Assembly: GCF_002161445.1 (NCBI RefSeq)
Contig: NZ_NFHT01000007.1
Span: 1 to 64,000, forward strand
DNA from: Alistipes sp. An66
Lineage (GTDB): Bacteria > Bacteroidota > Bacteroidia > Bacteroidales > Rikenellaceae
Length of the DNA stretch: 64,000 nt
Reading direction: 5' to 3'
Positions 7,377 through 16,521 of the stretch are shown here, in pieces. A model generated the notes under the pieces. That model saw nothing but the letters and a program-made list of their open reading frames with translations. It had not been told where the DNA came from and did not search any database. The stretch's first letter is position 1. Each line of letters opens with the position of its first letter. Made by a program: the position numbers and the translations under genes.

Positions 7377-8079
7377 TGACGAACTGCTGGCCACGTTGAA
7401 ACAGGCCTTTGATACCTTCCTGCGAACCGGATCCCGCAGCAACCAGAAATTGAAAGTGCTCCATCCGAAAATTGCCAATGACATCCTCTCTCTGTTAGGA
7501 GAGGAATATTCCGTACAATCGCTAGGGATCAGAGACGGACGAGAAGCACAGATGCCCGGGAGATACTTCGACAAAAAAGTCGACATCACATTCTACAAGG
7601 GAGACCAACCCGTAGCAGGACTCGGCGTCAAAATGGTCATGCAGAATTATGCACAGAATGCCAACAATTACTTCGAGAACATGCTAGGTGAGACGGCCAA
7701 TCTGAGAAGCAACACTATCCCCTACTTTCAGTTATTTGCCATACCGGACAGACTCCCCCACTACAACAACAAAAATCACATCATCGGATGGGAGGTCATG
7801 GACGAGCACTACATAAACAAATATTTCATTATGTCCCAGGATGATCCGGGAAGTTTCATGCACACCCCCACGAAGACCCTGCTTTTCGTGTACCACATAC
7901 CGGATGCGCCTGTCGAGCCGACCACCAAGCAGGAATATCAGGACTACTATTTGCAGCATCTTCCGAATCTGGATCTGACATTGAGTCCGCAGCGCCATGC
8001 CGCATTCGGTTCCACGGTGATTTTCAATGATTACCGGGCCTTTATCGAAAAAGTCGCCCACTACATCCTGTCTATCTGA
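7369..8079 (+). CDS. Candidate type II restriction endonuclease partner
   Basis: A 236-aa cytoplasmic protein with no confident family match. Its start (ATG at 7369) lies inside the methyltransferase end, so the two are co-translated. This arrangement and the shared low GC are the main reasons to call it the cognate endonuclease. A PD-(D/E)xK-like core is possible: Asp72 in KKVDITFYKGD, then Lys88 in VAGLGVKMVMQNY, with Gly where the usual acidic residue sits. The following YAQNANNYFENMLGET resembles the helix after the active site in such enzymes. Other options are an unrelated accessory protein or an inactive nuclease. Confidence 0.5.
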   Translation: MTNDELLATLKQAFDTFLRTGSRSNQKLKVLHPKIANDILSLLGEEYSVQSLGIRDGREAQMPGRYFDKKVDITFYKGDQPVAGLGVKMVMQNYAQNANNYFENMLGETANLRSNTIPYFQLFAIPDRLPHYNNKNHIIGWEVMDEHYINKYFIMSQDDPGSFMHTPTKTLLFVYHIPDAPVEPTTKQEYQDYYLQHLPNLDLTLSPQRHAAFGSTVIFNDYRAFIEKVAHYILSI

Positions 8080-8239
8080 CCACACCGCCAAAGGCTCCAT
8101 CCGTTCCCGTTGGCAATCTACGGCCAACAACCAATGCATAACTCACAAAACCGAAGGCAACTTATATCCAATCACAAACCCGATTGTTACATTTCAGTGT
8201 CATTGTCCCCCGAAATGTCGTTCCAATCAAAATTTTTCC

Positions 8240-8247
8240 TATCTTTG
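8240..8247 (+). promoter_or_regulatory. -7 box of the ECF sigma gene
   Basis: TATCTTTG, 28 nt before the GTG start at 8276. No good TTTG lies at the expected distance. The 8080-8239 stretch holds no gene that can be supported. Confidence 0.45.
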
Positions 8248-8275
8248 TTATTATTTTTCCCAACAGATCTTTCCC

Positions 8276-8848
8276 GTGAACACCGAAGCAAAACTCCTGA
8301 CCCGGCTCTCACAAGGCGAGAAAAATGCCTTCGAAGAGATATTCCGCCGCTATTACGGGAAGGTGTTCCGATTCATCCGCGCCATTCTCCACGGCCACGG
8401 CATCGCCGAAGATCTTACCCAGAACGTCTTTCTCAAACTTTGGAGCAGCCGCCGTTCCCTCGCCGAAATCAGATCTCTCGACGCCTTCCTCTTCACCGTC
8501 GCCCGCAACGAGACCTGCGACTACCTCCGCCGCAAACAAACCGGACTGAAATACCGAGTCGCCGAACTTGAACGGCAAAATCGAGGCTATGACATGCCGT
8601 ACAGCTGCGATACCGAACGAATCGAACGGATCATCGCGGAAACAATCGACCAAATGCCCGCCCAACGGCAACTCGTCTACAAACTCAGCCGCGAAGAGCA
8701 TCTCTCCAATCCGGAGATCGCTGAACGCCTCAACCTCTCGAAACGAACCGTCGAACGACATCTTTCACTCGCACTCAACGATATCAGACAGGCCATCGCC
8801 CCGCTGGTGTCGGGATTGACACTTTTTTTCTTCTCCCATTGGGTGTGA
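8276..8848 (+). CDS. ECF-type RNA polymerase sigma factor (FecI-like)
   Basis: A 190-aa sigma-70 family factor. Region 2 is visible as AFEEIFRRYYGKVFRFI and AEDLTQNVFLKLW, and region 4 as a helix-turn-helix LSNPEIAERLNLSKRTVERHLSLAL. The GTG at 8276 is the only start giving a normal N-terminus (NTEAKLLTRLSQGE), and it follows the TATCTTTG box. It is followed by a FecR-type anti-sigma gene and a SusC with an STN domain, the usual trans-envelope signalling set in Bacteroidota. It is therefore expected to activate the SusCD operon downstream when substrate binds the outer-membrane receptor. Confidence 0.92.
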   Translation: MNTEAKLLTRLSQGEKNAFEEIFRRYYGKVFRFIRAILHGHGIAEDLTQNVFLKLWSSRRSLAEIRSLDAFLFTVARNETCDYLRRKQTGLKYRVAELERQNRGYDMPYSCDTERIERIIAETIDQMPAQRQLVYKLSREEHLSNPEIAERLNLSKRTVERHLSLALNDIRQAIAPLVSGLTLFFFSHWV

Positions 8849-8888
8849 AACCCCGCGCATGCGTCTATTCTAAAAACGCACACGCAAA

Positions 8889-9881
8889 ATGGACAATCCG
8901 AAATACGACCGAATCCGGGAATACCTCAATGGCAAAAGAGATCCCAAAACCGATGAGGAGATCCGTGAATGGCTCTGCCGGGAACCTCTGCATGACGAAG
9001 CCGAACAGGCTCTGCGCGATTTCTGGAAGCAACTCCCCGAAGAGAGCGACCTGCCGCAAAGCCGGGCCGCATTCGATGACTTCTGCCGGAACATAGGCAG
9101 TTTCGGAGAGCCGCGCAGGCCCTGGGCGATCCGCTGGGGACGCCGTGTGCGGAACATCGCCGCCATGCTGCTCATTCCGGCAGCCGCACTCTGCGTGTTG
9201 CTGTTACAACGGCCGGCCGCATCCAATGTCGAGTGGTGCGAATTCGCCGTTGCACAAGGGCACACCGATTCGCTGACCCTGCCCGACAACAGCCGGGTAT
9301 GGCTCAACGCCGGATCGCATCTGATCTATCCCCGCAGTTTCGACGGCCGCATCCGCAAGGTTTTTCTCTCCGGCGAAGCCTATTTCGACGTCGCCAAAGA
9401 TGCGGGCCACCCGTTCATCATCAAAGCCGGCGATGTCCAGGTCCGGGTATTGGGGACCCAATTCAACGTCACCTCCTACGAGAACATGGAATCCGTATCC
9501 GTCTGTCTGGTCGAAGGCTCCGTCAGTATGGACATCGATGGCGACGGGCTGAAACGGAACATCCTGCTGATCCCGGGTGATGTCGTACGCTATGACAAAA
9601 TATCCGGGGCGGTCGAGCAGCGCCGCTCTCCGGTCGAAGCCTATCTCTCGTGGCGCAACGGTGGGTTCTATTTCAACAATCAGCCTCTGAACGAGATCGC
9701 CGCGCAGTTCGAACGTGTTTTCAACGTGAAGATCTTCATCGCGGACCCCCAGGCGGGCGAGACCCCCTACACGCTGGCCTTCGTCAACGGTGAAAGCCTC
9801 GACCGCATGCTCGAGGCCATCGCCGGCAACGATCTGCGCATAAACCGTGAGGAGAACATGATCGTAATCCGCAAAAAATAA
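8889..9881 (+). CDS. FecR-family anti-sigma factor
   Basis: A 330-aa inner-membrane anti-sigma protein. The N-terminal cytoplasmic part (1-80) would hold the sigma factor. One membrane helix lies at about 95-112 (IAAMLLIPAAALCVLLL). The periplasmic FecR domain follows (DSLTLPDNSRVWLNAGS, LSGEAYFDVAKDAGHPFII, VLGTQFNVTSYE). The C-terminal DUF4974 domain (FYFNNQPLNEIAAQFERVFNVKI) is typical of the Bacteroidota branch and is thought to contact the STN domain of the partner SusC. It lies 40 nt after the sigma gene and 123 nt before susC. Confidence 0.92.
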   Translation: MDNPKYDRIREYLNGKRDPKTDEEIREWLCREPLHDEAEQALRDFWKQLPEESDLPQSRAAFDDFCRNIGSFGEPRRPWAIRWGRRVRNIAAMLLIPAAALCVLLLQRPAASNVEWCEFAVAQGHTDSLTLPDNSRVWLNAGSHLIYPRSFDGRIRKVFLSGEAYFDVAKDAGHPFIIKAGDVQVRVLGTQFNVTSYENMESVSVCLVEGSVSMDIDGDGLKRNILLIPGDVVRYDKISGAVEQRRSPVEAYLSWRNGGFYFNNQPLNEIAAQFERVFNVKIFIADPQAGETPYTLAFVNGESLDRMLEAIAGNDLRINREENMIVIRKK

Positions 9882-9925
9882 AACAAGACTTTGCCTATGA
9901 AGAAAAACCAACCTGCATGAAAAAC

Positions 9926-9960
9926 GAATCGGAGAGTTGCGACCTCCCCGATTCTCAGTT
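9926..9960 (+). terminator. Weak hairpin between fecR and susC
   Basis: GAATCGG (9926-9932) pairs with CCGATTC (9948-9954), followed by TCAGTTT. The T tract is short, so it may only lower read-through from the sigma/anti-sigma genes into susC. A 24-codon ORF covering it is not convincing. Confidence 0.4.
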
Positions 9961-10004
9961 TAGCCCATTAAATCGAATCTTAATAACCTAAACTTCACAA
10001 AAGT

Positions 10005-13000
10005 ATGAAAAGTGATCCTATTTCAAAATTTATCAAGCAATTTTTTGAGGGATCGACCTTGCTGTTGCTGGTTTTCACGCTGCTGATCGAACCGGCAACT
10101 GCCCGAACACCCGACGACGGAGGGGACCAACCGATCACCCTCTCCCTGAAAAACGTCCCGATCGAACAGATCATCGAACATCTTCGCAGCCAATACGGCT
10201 ATTCGTTCGTTTACAAGCCCCAGGAGGTGGACGTACAACGCCGCGTGACGGTCGAGGTCCAGCAGCAGCCCATCGATCGGATTCTCGACATCATTTTGGC
10301 CGCCCAACCCGTCAGCTACGAGGTGAAGAACAAAATCATCCACATCAACCGACAGCAGGCCGTCGCTGAAAATGCCGAAACCGGCAGATACGTCGACGGT
10401 GTGGTCGTCGACGAAAACGGAGTGCCGATCGTCGGGGCCGCCGTGATCGTCAAGGGAACCTCACGAGGCGTCAGTTCCGGCGTGAACGGTGATTTCCGAA
10501 TCGGAGAGCTTCCCGAAAAAGCCGTATTGAGCATTTCCGCACTGGGGTATGCCGCTGCCGACATCCCCGTCGGGAGCCGCACCTCGCTGCGTATTGTTCT
10601 CAAAGAGGACGCACAGACGCTGGACGACGTAGTGATCGTCGGCTACGGCTCGCAGAAGAAAGTCAACCTCACGGGAGCCGTCGAAAGCGTCTCTTCGGAT
10701 GTCTTCGAGAACCGGCCCGTGGCCAACGTCACCCAGATGTTGCAGGGCGCCGTCCCCAACCTCAACATCTCGCTGGCCGACGGAAAGCCGAACAGGTCAG
10801 CCTCCTACAACATCCGCGGCACCACCTCGATCGGTGCGGGCGGCAGCGCCCTGGTGCTCATCGACGGCGTGGAGGGCGATCCGGCCATGCTCAACCCCAA
10901 CGACATCGAAAGCGTATCGGTGCTGAAAGACGCCGCGTCGGCCGCCATCTACGGATCCCGTGCGCCCTACGGCGTGGTGCTCATCACCACCAAGGATCCC
11001 GCCAAGCAGAAGGAATCTTTCACGATCAACTACACCGGAAACTTCTCGATCGAACGACCCTTCGCCGTTCCCGACATCGTCAGTGACGGATACGTGTACG
11101 CCTACATGGCCCGGCAGGCCGACATCAGCCACCGCGGAACGGACACGTTCAACAAACTCAACAAATCCCAGGATTTCACCGCCTATCCGGGCGGCATGCA
11201 GGGATGGCTTGAGGATTTCCGGGTACGCAACAACGGCGGGAAGGGGAATCCGCTGGAAACCGTCGTCGACCAGAACGGTAACTACATCTACTTCGGAAAC
11301 ACGGACTATTACGACGCACTCTACAAGGATACAACCTTCGCCCAATCACACAACATATCCATCAGCGGCTCGAACGGAAAGATCAGCCACTACCTCTCGG
11401 GACGTATCTACGACTACGACGGTCTGTTCAACTACTCGCCCGACACCTACCGCACGATGAATCTCCGTTCGAAGGTCGCCGCGCAGGTGCTCCGATGGCT
11501 GAAAGTCAGCAACAACTTCGAGTACACGTACGACAAGTACCACATGCCGTCGAGCGGCAAGAACTCCGACGGCGGAGGCACCAACGGCGACGGCGTCGTA
11601 TGGCGCGGCATCAACGGCGAGGGACACCCCTCCTCCCCGATCTTCAATCCCGACGGAACGCTGACCCTCTCGGCCGCCTATTCGCTCGGCGGCCTGCTGA
11701 CCGGCAACAACTGGCTCGACCAGACGACCAAAACCCTGAAAAACACCACCACGGTCAACCTGTCGTTCTTCGAGAACAAGCTCCGCCTGACCGGCGACTT
11801 CACGTTCCGCACCAAAGACTACATCCAGGACAAGAAGGACACCGCAATCCCGTACAGCACGAAGGAGGGCGAGATCAACTACCTGGGAATCCCCGAAACA
11901 GGCGACTACATCGCCACGACCACCCAGTCGACGACCTATCTGGCCACCAACGCCTACGCCGAATACGAGAATACCTTTGCCGAAAAACACCATATCAAAC
12001 TCCTGGGCGGCTACAACTACGAACAGCAAGACTACCGGGCCCTCACGGCCCAGAGCTACGGACTGCTGATGCCCGACCTGGACAACATCGCCTTCGCACA
12101 GGCCGACGAAGGAAAATCGATATCCAGTTCCGCCAATCGCTGGCGTTATGTCGGCGCCTTCTTCCGGATCAATTACAGTTACGACGACCGCTATCTCTTT
12201 GAGATCAACGGCCGCTACGACGGCTCCTCGAAATTCCCCAACAACTCCCAGTGGGGCTTCTTTCCCTCGGCATCAGCCGCCTGGCGCGTCTCCGAGGAGC
12301 CCTTCTGGAACGTGAATCCCAAAGCGATCTCGAACCTGAAAATCCGCGCCTCGTACGGTGCCCTGGGCAACAGCAACGTCAGCCCCTACACCTATCTCGA
12401 AAAATTCTCGCTGAACAACCACTACTCCAAAGGCGTGGGCGGAGGAAGCAACCGCTATCTCAACGGCCAACCCCTCACCTCCTACGTGTCGAGTCCCAAC
12501 CAGATCCCCGACAACATCGGCTGGGAGACATCGAAGACCATCGACGGAGGCATCGATATCGGCTTCTGGGAAAACCGGATCCAGCTGACCGCAGACTACT
12601 ACCTGCGCCGTACGATGGACATGTACACCGTCGGGCCGACACTGCCCAGCACCTACGGAACTTCGGCACCGAAGGGAAACTATGCCGACATGAGCACCTA
12701 CGGATACGAGATTTCGCTCTCCTACAACGACTCGTTCAAGGTCGGCGGCAAACCCTTCAACTTCGGCATCAAGGCCACGCTTGCCGACTACTACTCGGTC
12801 ATCGACCGCTACAACAACCCCACGCGCAAACTCTCCGACTACTACGAAGGGCAGCGCATCGGCGAAATCTGGGGTTACGTCTGCACGGGACTCTTCCAGT
12901 CGACCGAGGAGATCGCCACCGCATTCAACGGGCAGCCCTACAAGAACTCGCTGATGGAGATCCCCAAGGACCACAACGCCCGACCGGGCGACATGCGCTT

Positions 13001-13628
13001 CGCCGACCTGAACAACAACGGAGACATCGATAACGGCGGAGATACGGTAGACAACCCCGGCGACCGGAAAATCATCGGAAACTCCGAACCGCGCTACATG
13101 TACACCATCTCACTCAATGCCGACTGGAACGGGATCTTTCTCTCCGCCATGTTCGACGGCGTGGGTAAGCAGGACTGGTATCCCAGTGCGGAGAGCACTT
13201 TCTGGGGACAATACAACCGTCCCTACAACCAACTCCCGACCTGGCACATCGGAAACTACTGGACCGAGGAGAACCGCGGAGCCTATCTGCCGCGCTACAC
13301 GGCCTACTATCCGCCCTTCTACAAGGGGCTGGCCAACACGCGCTACCTGCAGGATGTCTCCTATATCCGGCTGAAAAACTTCCAGATCGGCTACAACCTG
13401 CCCAAAAAGTGGATTTCGAAACTCGGGCTCTCGAAGGTCTCCGTCTACTTCTCGGGCGAGAACCTCTGGTCCTGGTCGCCGCTCTACCGCCACACGACCG
13501 ACTACGACGTATTGACCGCCTCCAAAGGCTCCGATACGGATCTTTCGGGCTCGAACGTGAACAAGGGTGACGCCATGAACTACCCGACGATGCGGATTCT
13601 CAGTTTCGGAATTTCCATTACCTATTAA
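10005..13628 (+). CDS. SusC-like TonB-dependent receptor with N-terminal STN signalling domain
   Basis: A 1207-aa outer-membrane importer. Domains in order: signal peptide (1-34), STN domain (about 45-120: ITLSLKNVPIEQIIEHLRSQYGYSF), carboxypeptidase-regulatory-like domain (about 130-205), TonB plug (VIVGYGSQKKVNLTGAVESV; VLKDAASAAIYGSRAPYGVVLITTK), and a C-terminal 22-strand barrel ending in ISFGISITY. The STN domain fits control through the FecR/sigma pair just upstream. It forms a lid-and-barrel transporter with the SusD-like protein encoded 12 nt downstream. The substrate is unknown: no glycoside hydrolase is in the operon. Confidence 0.95.
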   Translation: MKSDPISKFIKQFFEGSTLLLLVFTLLIEPATARTPDDGGDQPITLSLKNVPIEQIIEHLRSQYGYSFVYKPQEVDVQRRVTVEVQQQPIDRILDIILAAQPVSYEVKNKIIHINRQQAVAENAETGRYVDGVVVDENGVPIVGAAVIVKGTSRGVSSGVNGDFRIGELPEKAVLSISALGYAAADIPVGSRTSLRIVLKEDAQTLDDVVIVGYGSQKKVNLTGAVESVSSDVFENRPVANVTQMLQGAVPNLNISLADGKPNRSASYNIRGTTSIGAGGSALVLIDGVEGDPAMLNPNDIESVSVLKDAASAAIYGSRAPYGVVLITTKDPAKQKESFTINYTGNFSIERPFAVPDIVSDGYVYAYMARQADISHRGTDTFNKLNKSQDFTAYPGGMQGWLEDFRVRNNGGKGNPLETVVDQNGNYIYFGNTDYYDALYKDTTFAQSHNISISGSNGKISHYLSGRIYDYDGLFNYSPDTYRTMNLRSKVAAQVLRWLKVSNNFEYTYDKYHMPSSGKNSDGGGTNGDGVVWRGINGEGHPSSPIFNPDGTLTLSAAYSLGGLLTGNNWLDQTTKTLKNTTTVNLSFFENKLRLTGDFTFRTKDYIQDKKDTAIPYSTKEGEINYLGIPETGDYIATTTQSTTYLATNAYAEYENTFAEKHHIKLLGGYNYEQQDYRALTAQSYGLLMPDLDNIAFAQADEGKSISSSANRWRYVGAFFRINYSYDDRYLFEINGRYDGSSKFPNNSQWGFFPSASAAWRVSEEPFWNVNPKAISNLKIRASYGALGNSNVSPYTYLEKFSLNNHYSKGVGGGSNRYLNGQPLTSYVSSPNQIPDNIGWETSKTIDGGIDIGFWENRIQLTADYYLRRTMDMYTVGPTLPSTYGTSAPKGNYADMSTYGYEISLSYNDSFKVGGKPFNFGIKATLADYYSVIDRYNNPTRKLSDYYEGQRIGEIWGYVCTGLFQSTEEIATAFNGQPYKNSLMEIPKDHNARPGDMRFADLNNNGDIDNGGDTVDNPGDRKIIGNSEPRYMYTISLNADWNGIFLSAMFDGVGKQDWYPSAESTFWGQYNRPYNQLPTWHIGNYWTEENRGAYLPRYTAYYPPFYKGLANTRYLQDVSYIRLKNFQIGYNLPKKWISKLGLSKVSVYFSGENLWSWSPLYRHTTDYDVLTASKGSDTDLSGSNVNKGDAMNYPTMRILSFGISITY

Positions 13629-13640
13629 AACGACACGACC

Positions 13641-15503
13641 ATGAAGACTCAAAATATCCTGTTACGCATCCTGTTGTTCGGCTGTTTGAGTGCCGCCGCG
13701 AGCAGTTGCGACCTGACGGAAAGCATGCAGACCGAAGCCGACCGCACGATTATCTTCGGCAAAGAGTCGGGACTGGAACTCTATGCCAACTCCTTCTACA
13801 AGAACCTGCCCACACTCACCAGCGTCTACCAGCAGGATGCCATGTGCGACATTGCCGCCGTACAGGGGGTCAACCAGTTTCTCACCAGCGGATACTCGGC
13901 CGAAACCTCGACCAGTTGGAGCTGGGGCACGCTGCGCAACATCAACTATTTCATCGACGGCTGCTACTCGGACGACTGCACGGTGGAGACCTCGGCCCGC
14001 GACCACTACGTCGGCATCGCCCGCTGGTTCCGCGCCTGGTTCTACTACACGAAACTGCGCCAGTACGGCGGCGTGCCCTGGTTCGAGCACCAGTTGCAAC
14101 CCGACGAAAAGGACCTCATGTACAAGGACCGCGATTCGCGCGACGTGATCATCCGCAACATCATCGCCGACCTCGATTTCGCCTACGAGCACATCTCGAC
14201 CACCTCCTCGATCGGGAACTCACTGGTCTCGAAGTATGCCGCCGCGGCGTTGAAATCCCGGATCTGCCTCTTCGAGGCGTCGTTCCGCAAATACCACGCC
14301 GATGAACCGGAGATCGCCGCCCTGAAAGAGTACACGCCCGAGGATCTCTACACGGAGGCCGCCAACGCCGCCCGCAAGGTCATCGACAGCAGAATCTATT
14401 CGCTCAACACGACCGGCGAGACGCCCTATCGCGACCTCTTCACCCGCGAAGACCCGCTCACGAACGAAAACATTCTCGTACTCTGCGCCAGCGGGACCGA
14501 AGGGTTCCTCGGGACGGCGAACTGGTGGTTCAACGTGGCGACCTACGGCAAGATGTGGAGCCCCGTCCGCTCGTTCGTCAACACCTATCTCAACACCGAC
14601 GGAACCCGCTTCACGGATCAGGCCGATTACGGCCGGAAAACCTTTGCCGAGGAGCTGGTCGGGCGCGACAAACGGCTTGAACAGTGCATCCGCGGGCTGA
14701 ACTACCTCTATGACGGAGAGGTCACCGTGGCACAGCTCGGCATCTCCAACCTGACGGGCTACCACTTCATCAAGTTCTCGCAGGACGGCAAGCAGTACGA
14801 GAACGGCAACAACACCAACAGCATTCCGCTCATCCGCTATGCAGAGGTGCTGCTCAATTACGCCGAAGCGCAGGCCGAACTCGCGGGCGGACAGCTCACG
14901 AGCAGCGACTGGGCCCTCACGATCGGGGCGCTGCGCGACCGGGCCGGCGTATCGTCCGTCCAGCCGACGACCGTCGACACTTATCTCCAAACGACATTCT
15001 ACCCCGAACTGTCGAGCGTCGACCTGTTGGAGATCCGGCGCGAACGGGCCATCGAACTCCTCTGCGAGGGGTTCCGCTTCGACGACCTGCGCCGCTGGAA
15101 ATGCGGGGAGCTGCTGATTTCGCTGCCCTGGAACGGAATCCATGTCCCGGCCCTCGACACGCCTCACGACCTGAACGGAGACGGCACGACCGATGTCTGC
15201 ATCCTCAAACCGGAATCGAGCGCTCCGGGCGGTTTCAAGGGAACAACCGTATCGCTGACGGTCGTCTTCGACTCCGCGGAAGCGGTGTCGACGAATGCCT
15301 TCAAGGAGAACGGAACGCTCAAAGCCGCCTACTATGCTGTCGGAGACGACACGAACGGATATGATCTCTACTGGTTCCCGGGCGAGGAGCGGATCTGGTA
15401 CGACGACGGACGCCAGTACCTCTATCCGATCCCTGCGCAAGAGATCCGCAACTACATGGCCGAGGGTTATACGCTGACACAGAACCCTGGATGGTCGAAC
15501 TAA
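13641..15503 (+). CDS. SusD/RagB-like surface lipoprotein
   Basis: A 620-aa partner of the preceding SusC. The lipoprotein signal ends at SSC (about residue 23). The N-terminal part has the SusD pattern with TPR-like helices (YVGIARWFRAWFYYTKLRQYGGVPW), and the C-terminal RagB region has RYAEVLLNYAEAQAEL, LLEIRRERAIELLCEGFRFDDLRRW and a YPIPAQEI ending. It acts as the substrate-binding lid on the SusC barrel. It sits 12 nt after susC and 19 nt before the next lipoprotein gene, in one operon. Confidence 0.95.
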   Translation: MKTQNILLRILLFGCLSAAASSCDLTESMQTEADRTIIFGKESGLELYANSFYKNLPTLTSVYQQDAMCDIAAVQGVNQFLTSGYSAETSTSWSWGTLRNINYFIDGCYSDDCTVETSARDHYVGIARWFRAWFYYTKLRQYGGVPWFEHQLQPDEKDLMYKDRDSRDVIIRNIIADLDFAYEHISTTSSIGNSLVSKYAAAALKSRICLFEASFRKYHADEPEIAALKEYTPEDLYTEAANAARKVIDSRIYSLNTTGETPYRDLFTREDPLTNENILVLCASGTEGFLGTANWWFNVATYGKMWSPVRSFVNTYLNTDGTRFTDQADYGRKTFAEELVGRDKRLEQCIRGLNYLYDGEVTVAQLGISNLTGYHFIKFSQDGKQYENGNNTNSIPLIRYAEVLLNYAEAQAELAGGQLTSSDWALTIGALRDRAGVSSVQPTTVDTYLQTTFYPELSSVDLLEIRRERAIELLCEGFRFDDLRRWKCGELLISLPWNGIHVPALDTPHDLNGDGTTDVCILKPESSAPGGFKGTTVSLTVVFDSAEAVSTNAFKENGTLKAAYYAVGDDTNGYDLYWFPGEERIWYDDGRQYLYPIPAQEIRNYMAEGYTLTQNPGWSN

Positions 15504-15522
15504 CTTGTAAACTTACAACACC

Positions 15523-16521
15523 ATGATCATCAACAAATTTCTGTTTTCACTGATATTCGGAACGATCCTGACCGCCGGCTGCGGCAGTTCCGAACCCGAT
15601 CTTTCGGAGTTCTACAAGGGCCCCGAAACCGAAGAGCCCGACACCCCTGAGGAACCCACCGACCCGGATGCCACCGAAATGACCGTCAAGGCCATGTCGT
15701 TCAACATCCGTTACGCCAGATACGACAATCCGGAGTTGGACGGCGAGAACTGCTGGGACAACCGCAAGGTGGCCTTCCAGCCCATGATCGAGGAGCAGCA
15801 GCCCACGGTCATCGGCATCCAGGAGGCGCGTCCCGTGCAACTGGACTACCTCGAAACCGCCTGGGCCGACTACCAATGGCTGGGCGTCGGGCGCAACAAC
15901 AACGGTGCTCTAAACGACGAGTTCGTGCCTATCTTCTACAATACCAAAGAGGTGGAACCGGCAGCAGGGAAGGTTCTCAACAAGGACTGGGGCTATTTCT
16001 GGCTCTCCGACACGCCCTCCACGCCTTCGGCATACGAAGGTTCGGCAAGTTTCCGCATCGCCACCTGGGTGATCCTGCGGCACAAGGAGAGCGGAGCGCG
16101 CTTTTTCTTCATCAATACCCACATCGACGTCAACGGAACCGACGAGCAGGTACCCGTCAAACAGATGATCGTGCTGAAAGAGCAGATTGACAAGCTCAAC
16201 ACGGAACATCTTCCACTCATCCTGACCGGGGACTTCAACAAAACACTCGACGCCCAACCCTATATCTTCGAACCGGTGGAGGAGATGACCAACGTACGGA
16301 CCTATCTCAACAGCATCGACGGAGGTGTAAATTCCGACAATTCGCCAACCTATCAAGGATTCGGCTCCTCTTCGGGGCTGATCGTCGACCACATCTTCTG
16401 CACGGAATTCACGCCCGAGAAATACAGCGTTATCAAAAAGGAATACGAGGGGGTGAAATACATCTCCGACCATTACCCCATCCTCGGCACCCTGACTCAT
16501 AAAATCGAACAGGAACAATGA
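15523..16521 (+). CDS. Endonuclease/exonuclease/phosphatase-fold surface lipoprotein
   Basis: A 332-aa lipoprotein (lipobox AGC near residue 21) with an acidic, Pro-rich linker (EEPDTPEEPTDPD), then an EEP-superfamily metal-dependent phosphodiesterase domain. Catalytic motifs are present in order: MSFNIRY, GIQEARP (metal-binding Glu), FFINTHIDV, LTGDFNKT and SDHYPILG. The fold hydrolyses phosphodiester or phosphomonoester bonds in nucleic acids, phosphoinositides or sphingomyelin-like lipids. In a SusCD operon it probably works on a phosphate-containing nutrient at the cell surface. The stop overlaps the next start by 4 nt (ATGA). Confidence 0.88.
   Translation: MIINKFLFSLIFGTILTAGCGSSEPDLSEFYKGPETEEPDTPEEPTDPDATEMTVKAMSFNIRYARYDNPELDGENCWDNRKVAFQPMIEEQQPTVIGIQEARPVQLDYLETAWADYQWLGVGRNNNGALNDEFVPIFYNTKEVEPAAGKVLNKDWGYFWLSDTPSTPSAYEGSASFRIATWVILRHKESGARFFFINTHIDVNGTDEQVPVKQMIVLKEQIDKLNTEHLPLILTGDFNKTLDAQPYIFEPVEEMTNVRTYLNSIDGGVNSDNSPTYQGFGSSSGLIVDHIFCTEFTPEKYSVIKKEYEGVKYISDHYPILGTLTHKIEQEQ

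Noticed and set aside
5702..8275. Genomic island with tRNA-Lys as attachment site
   Set aside because: The location and AT-rich content fit, but no copy of the tRNA 3' end and no integrase were found around 8080-8275.
9917..9991. A 24-codon ORF between fecR and susC
   Set aside because: No enrichment of any amino acid, no promoter, and it overlaps a hairpin. Not comparable to the thr and ilv leaders.
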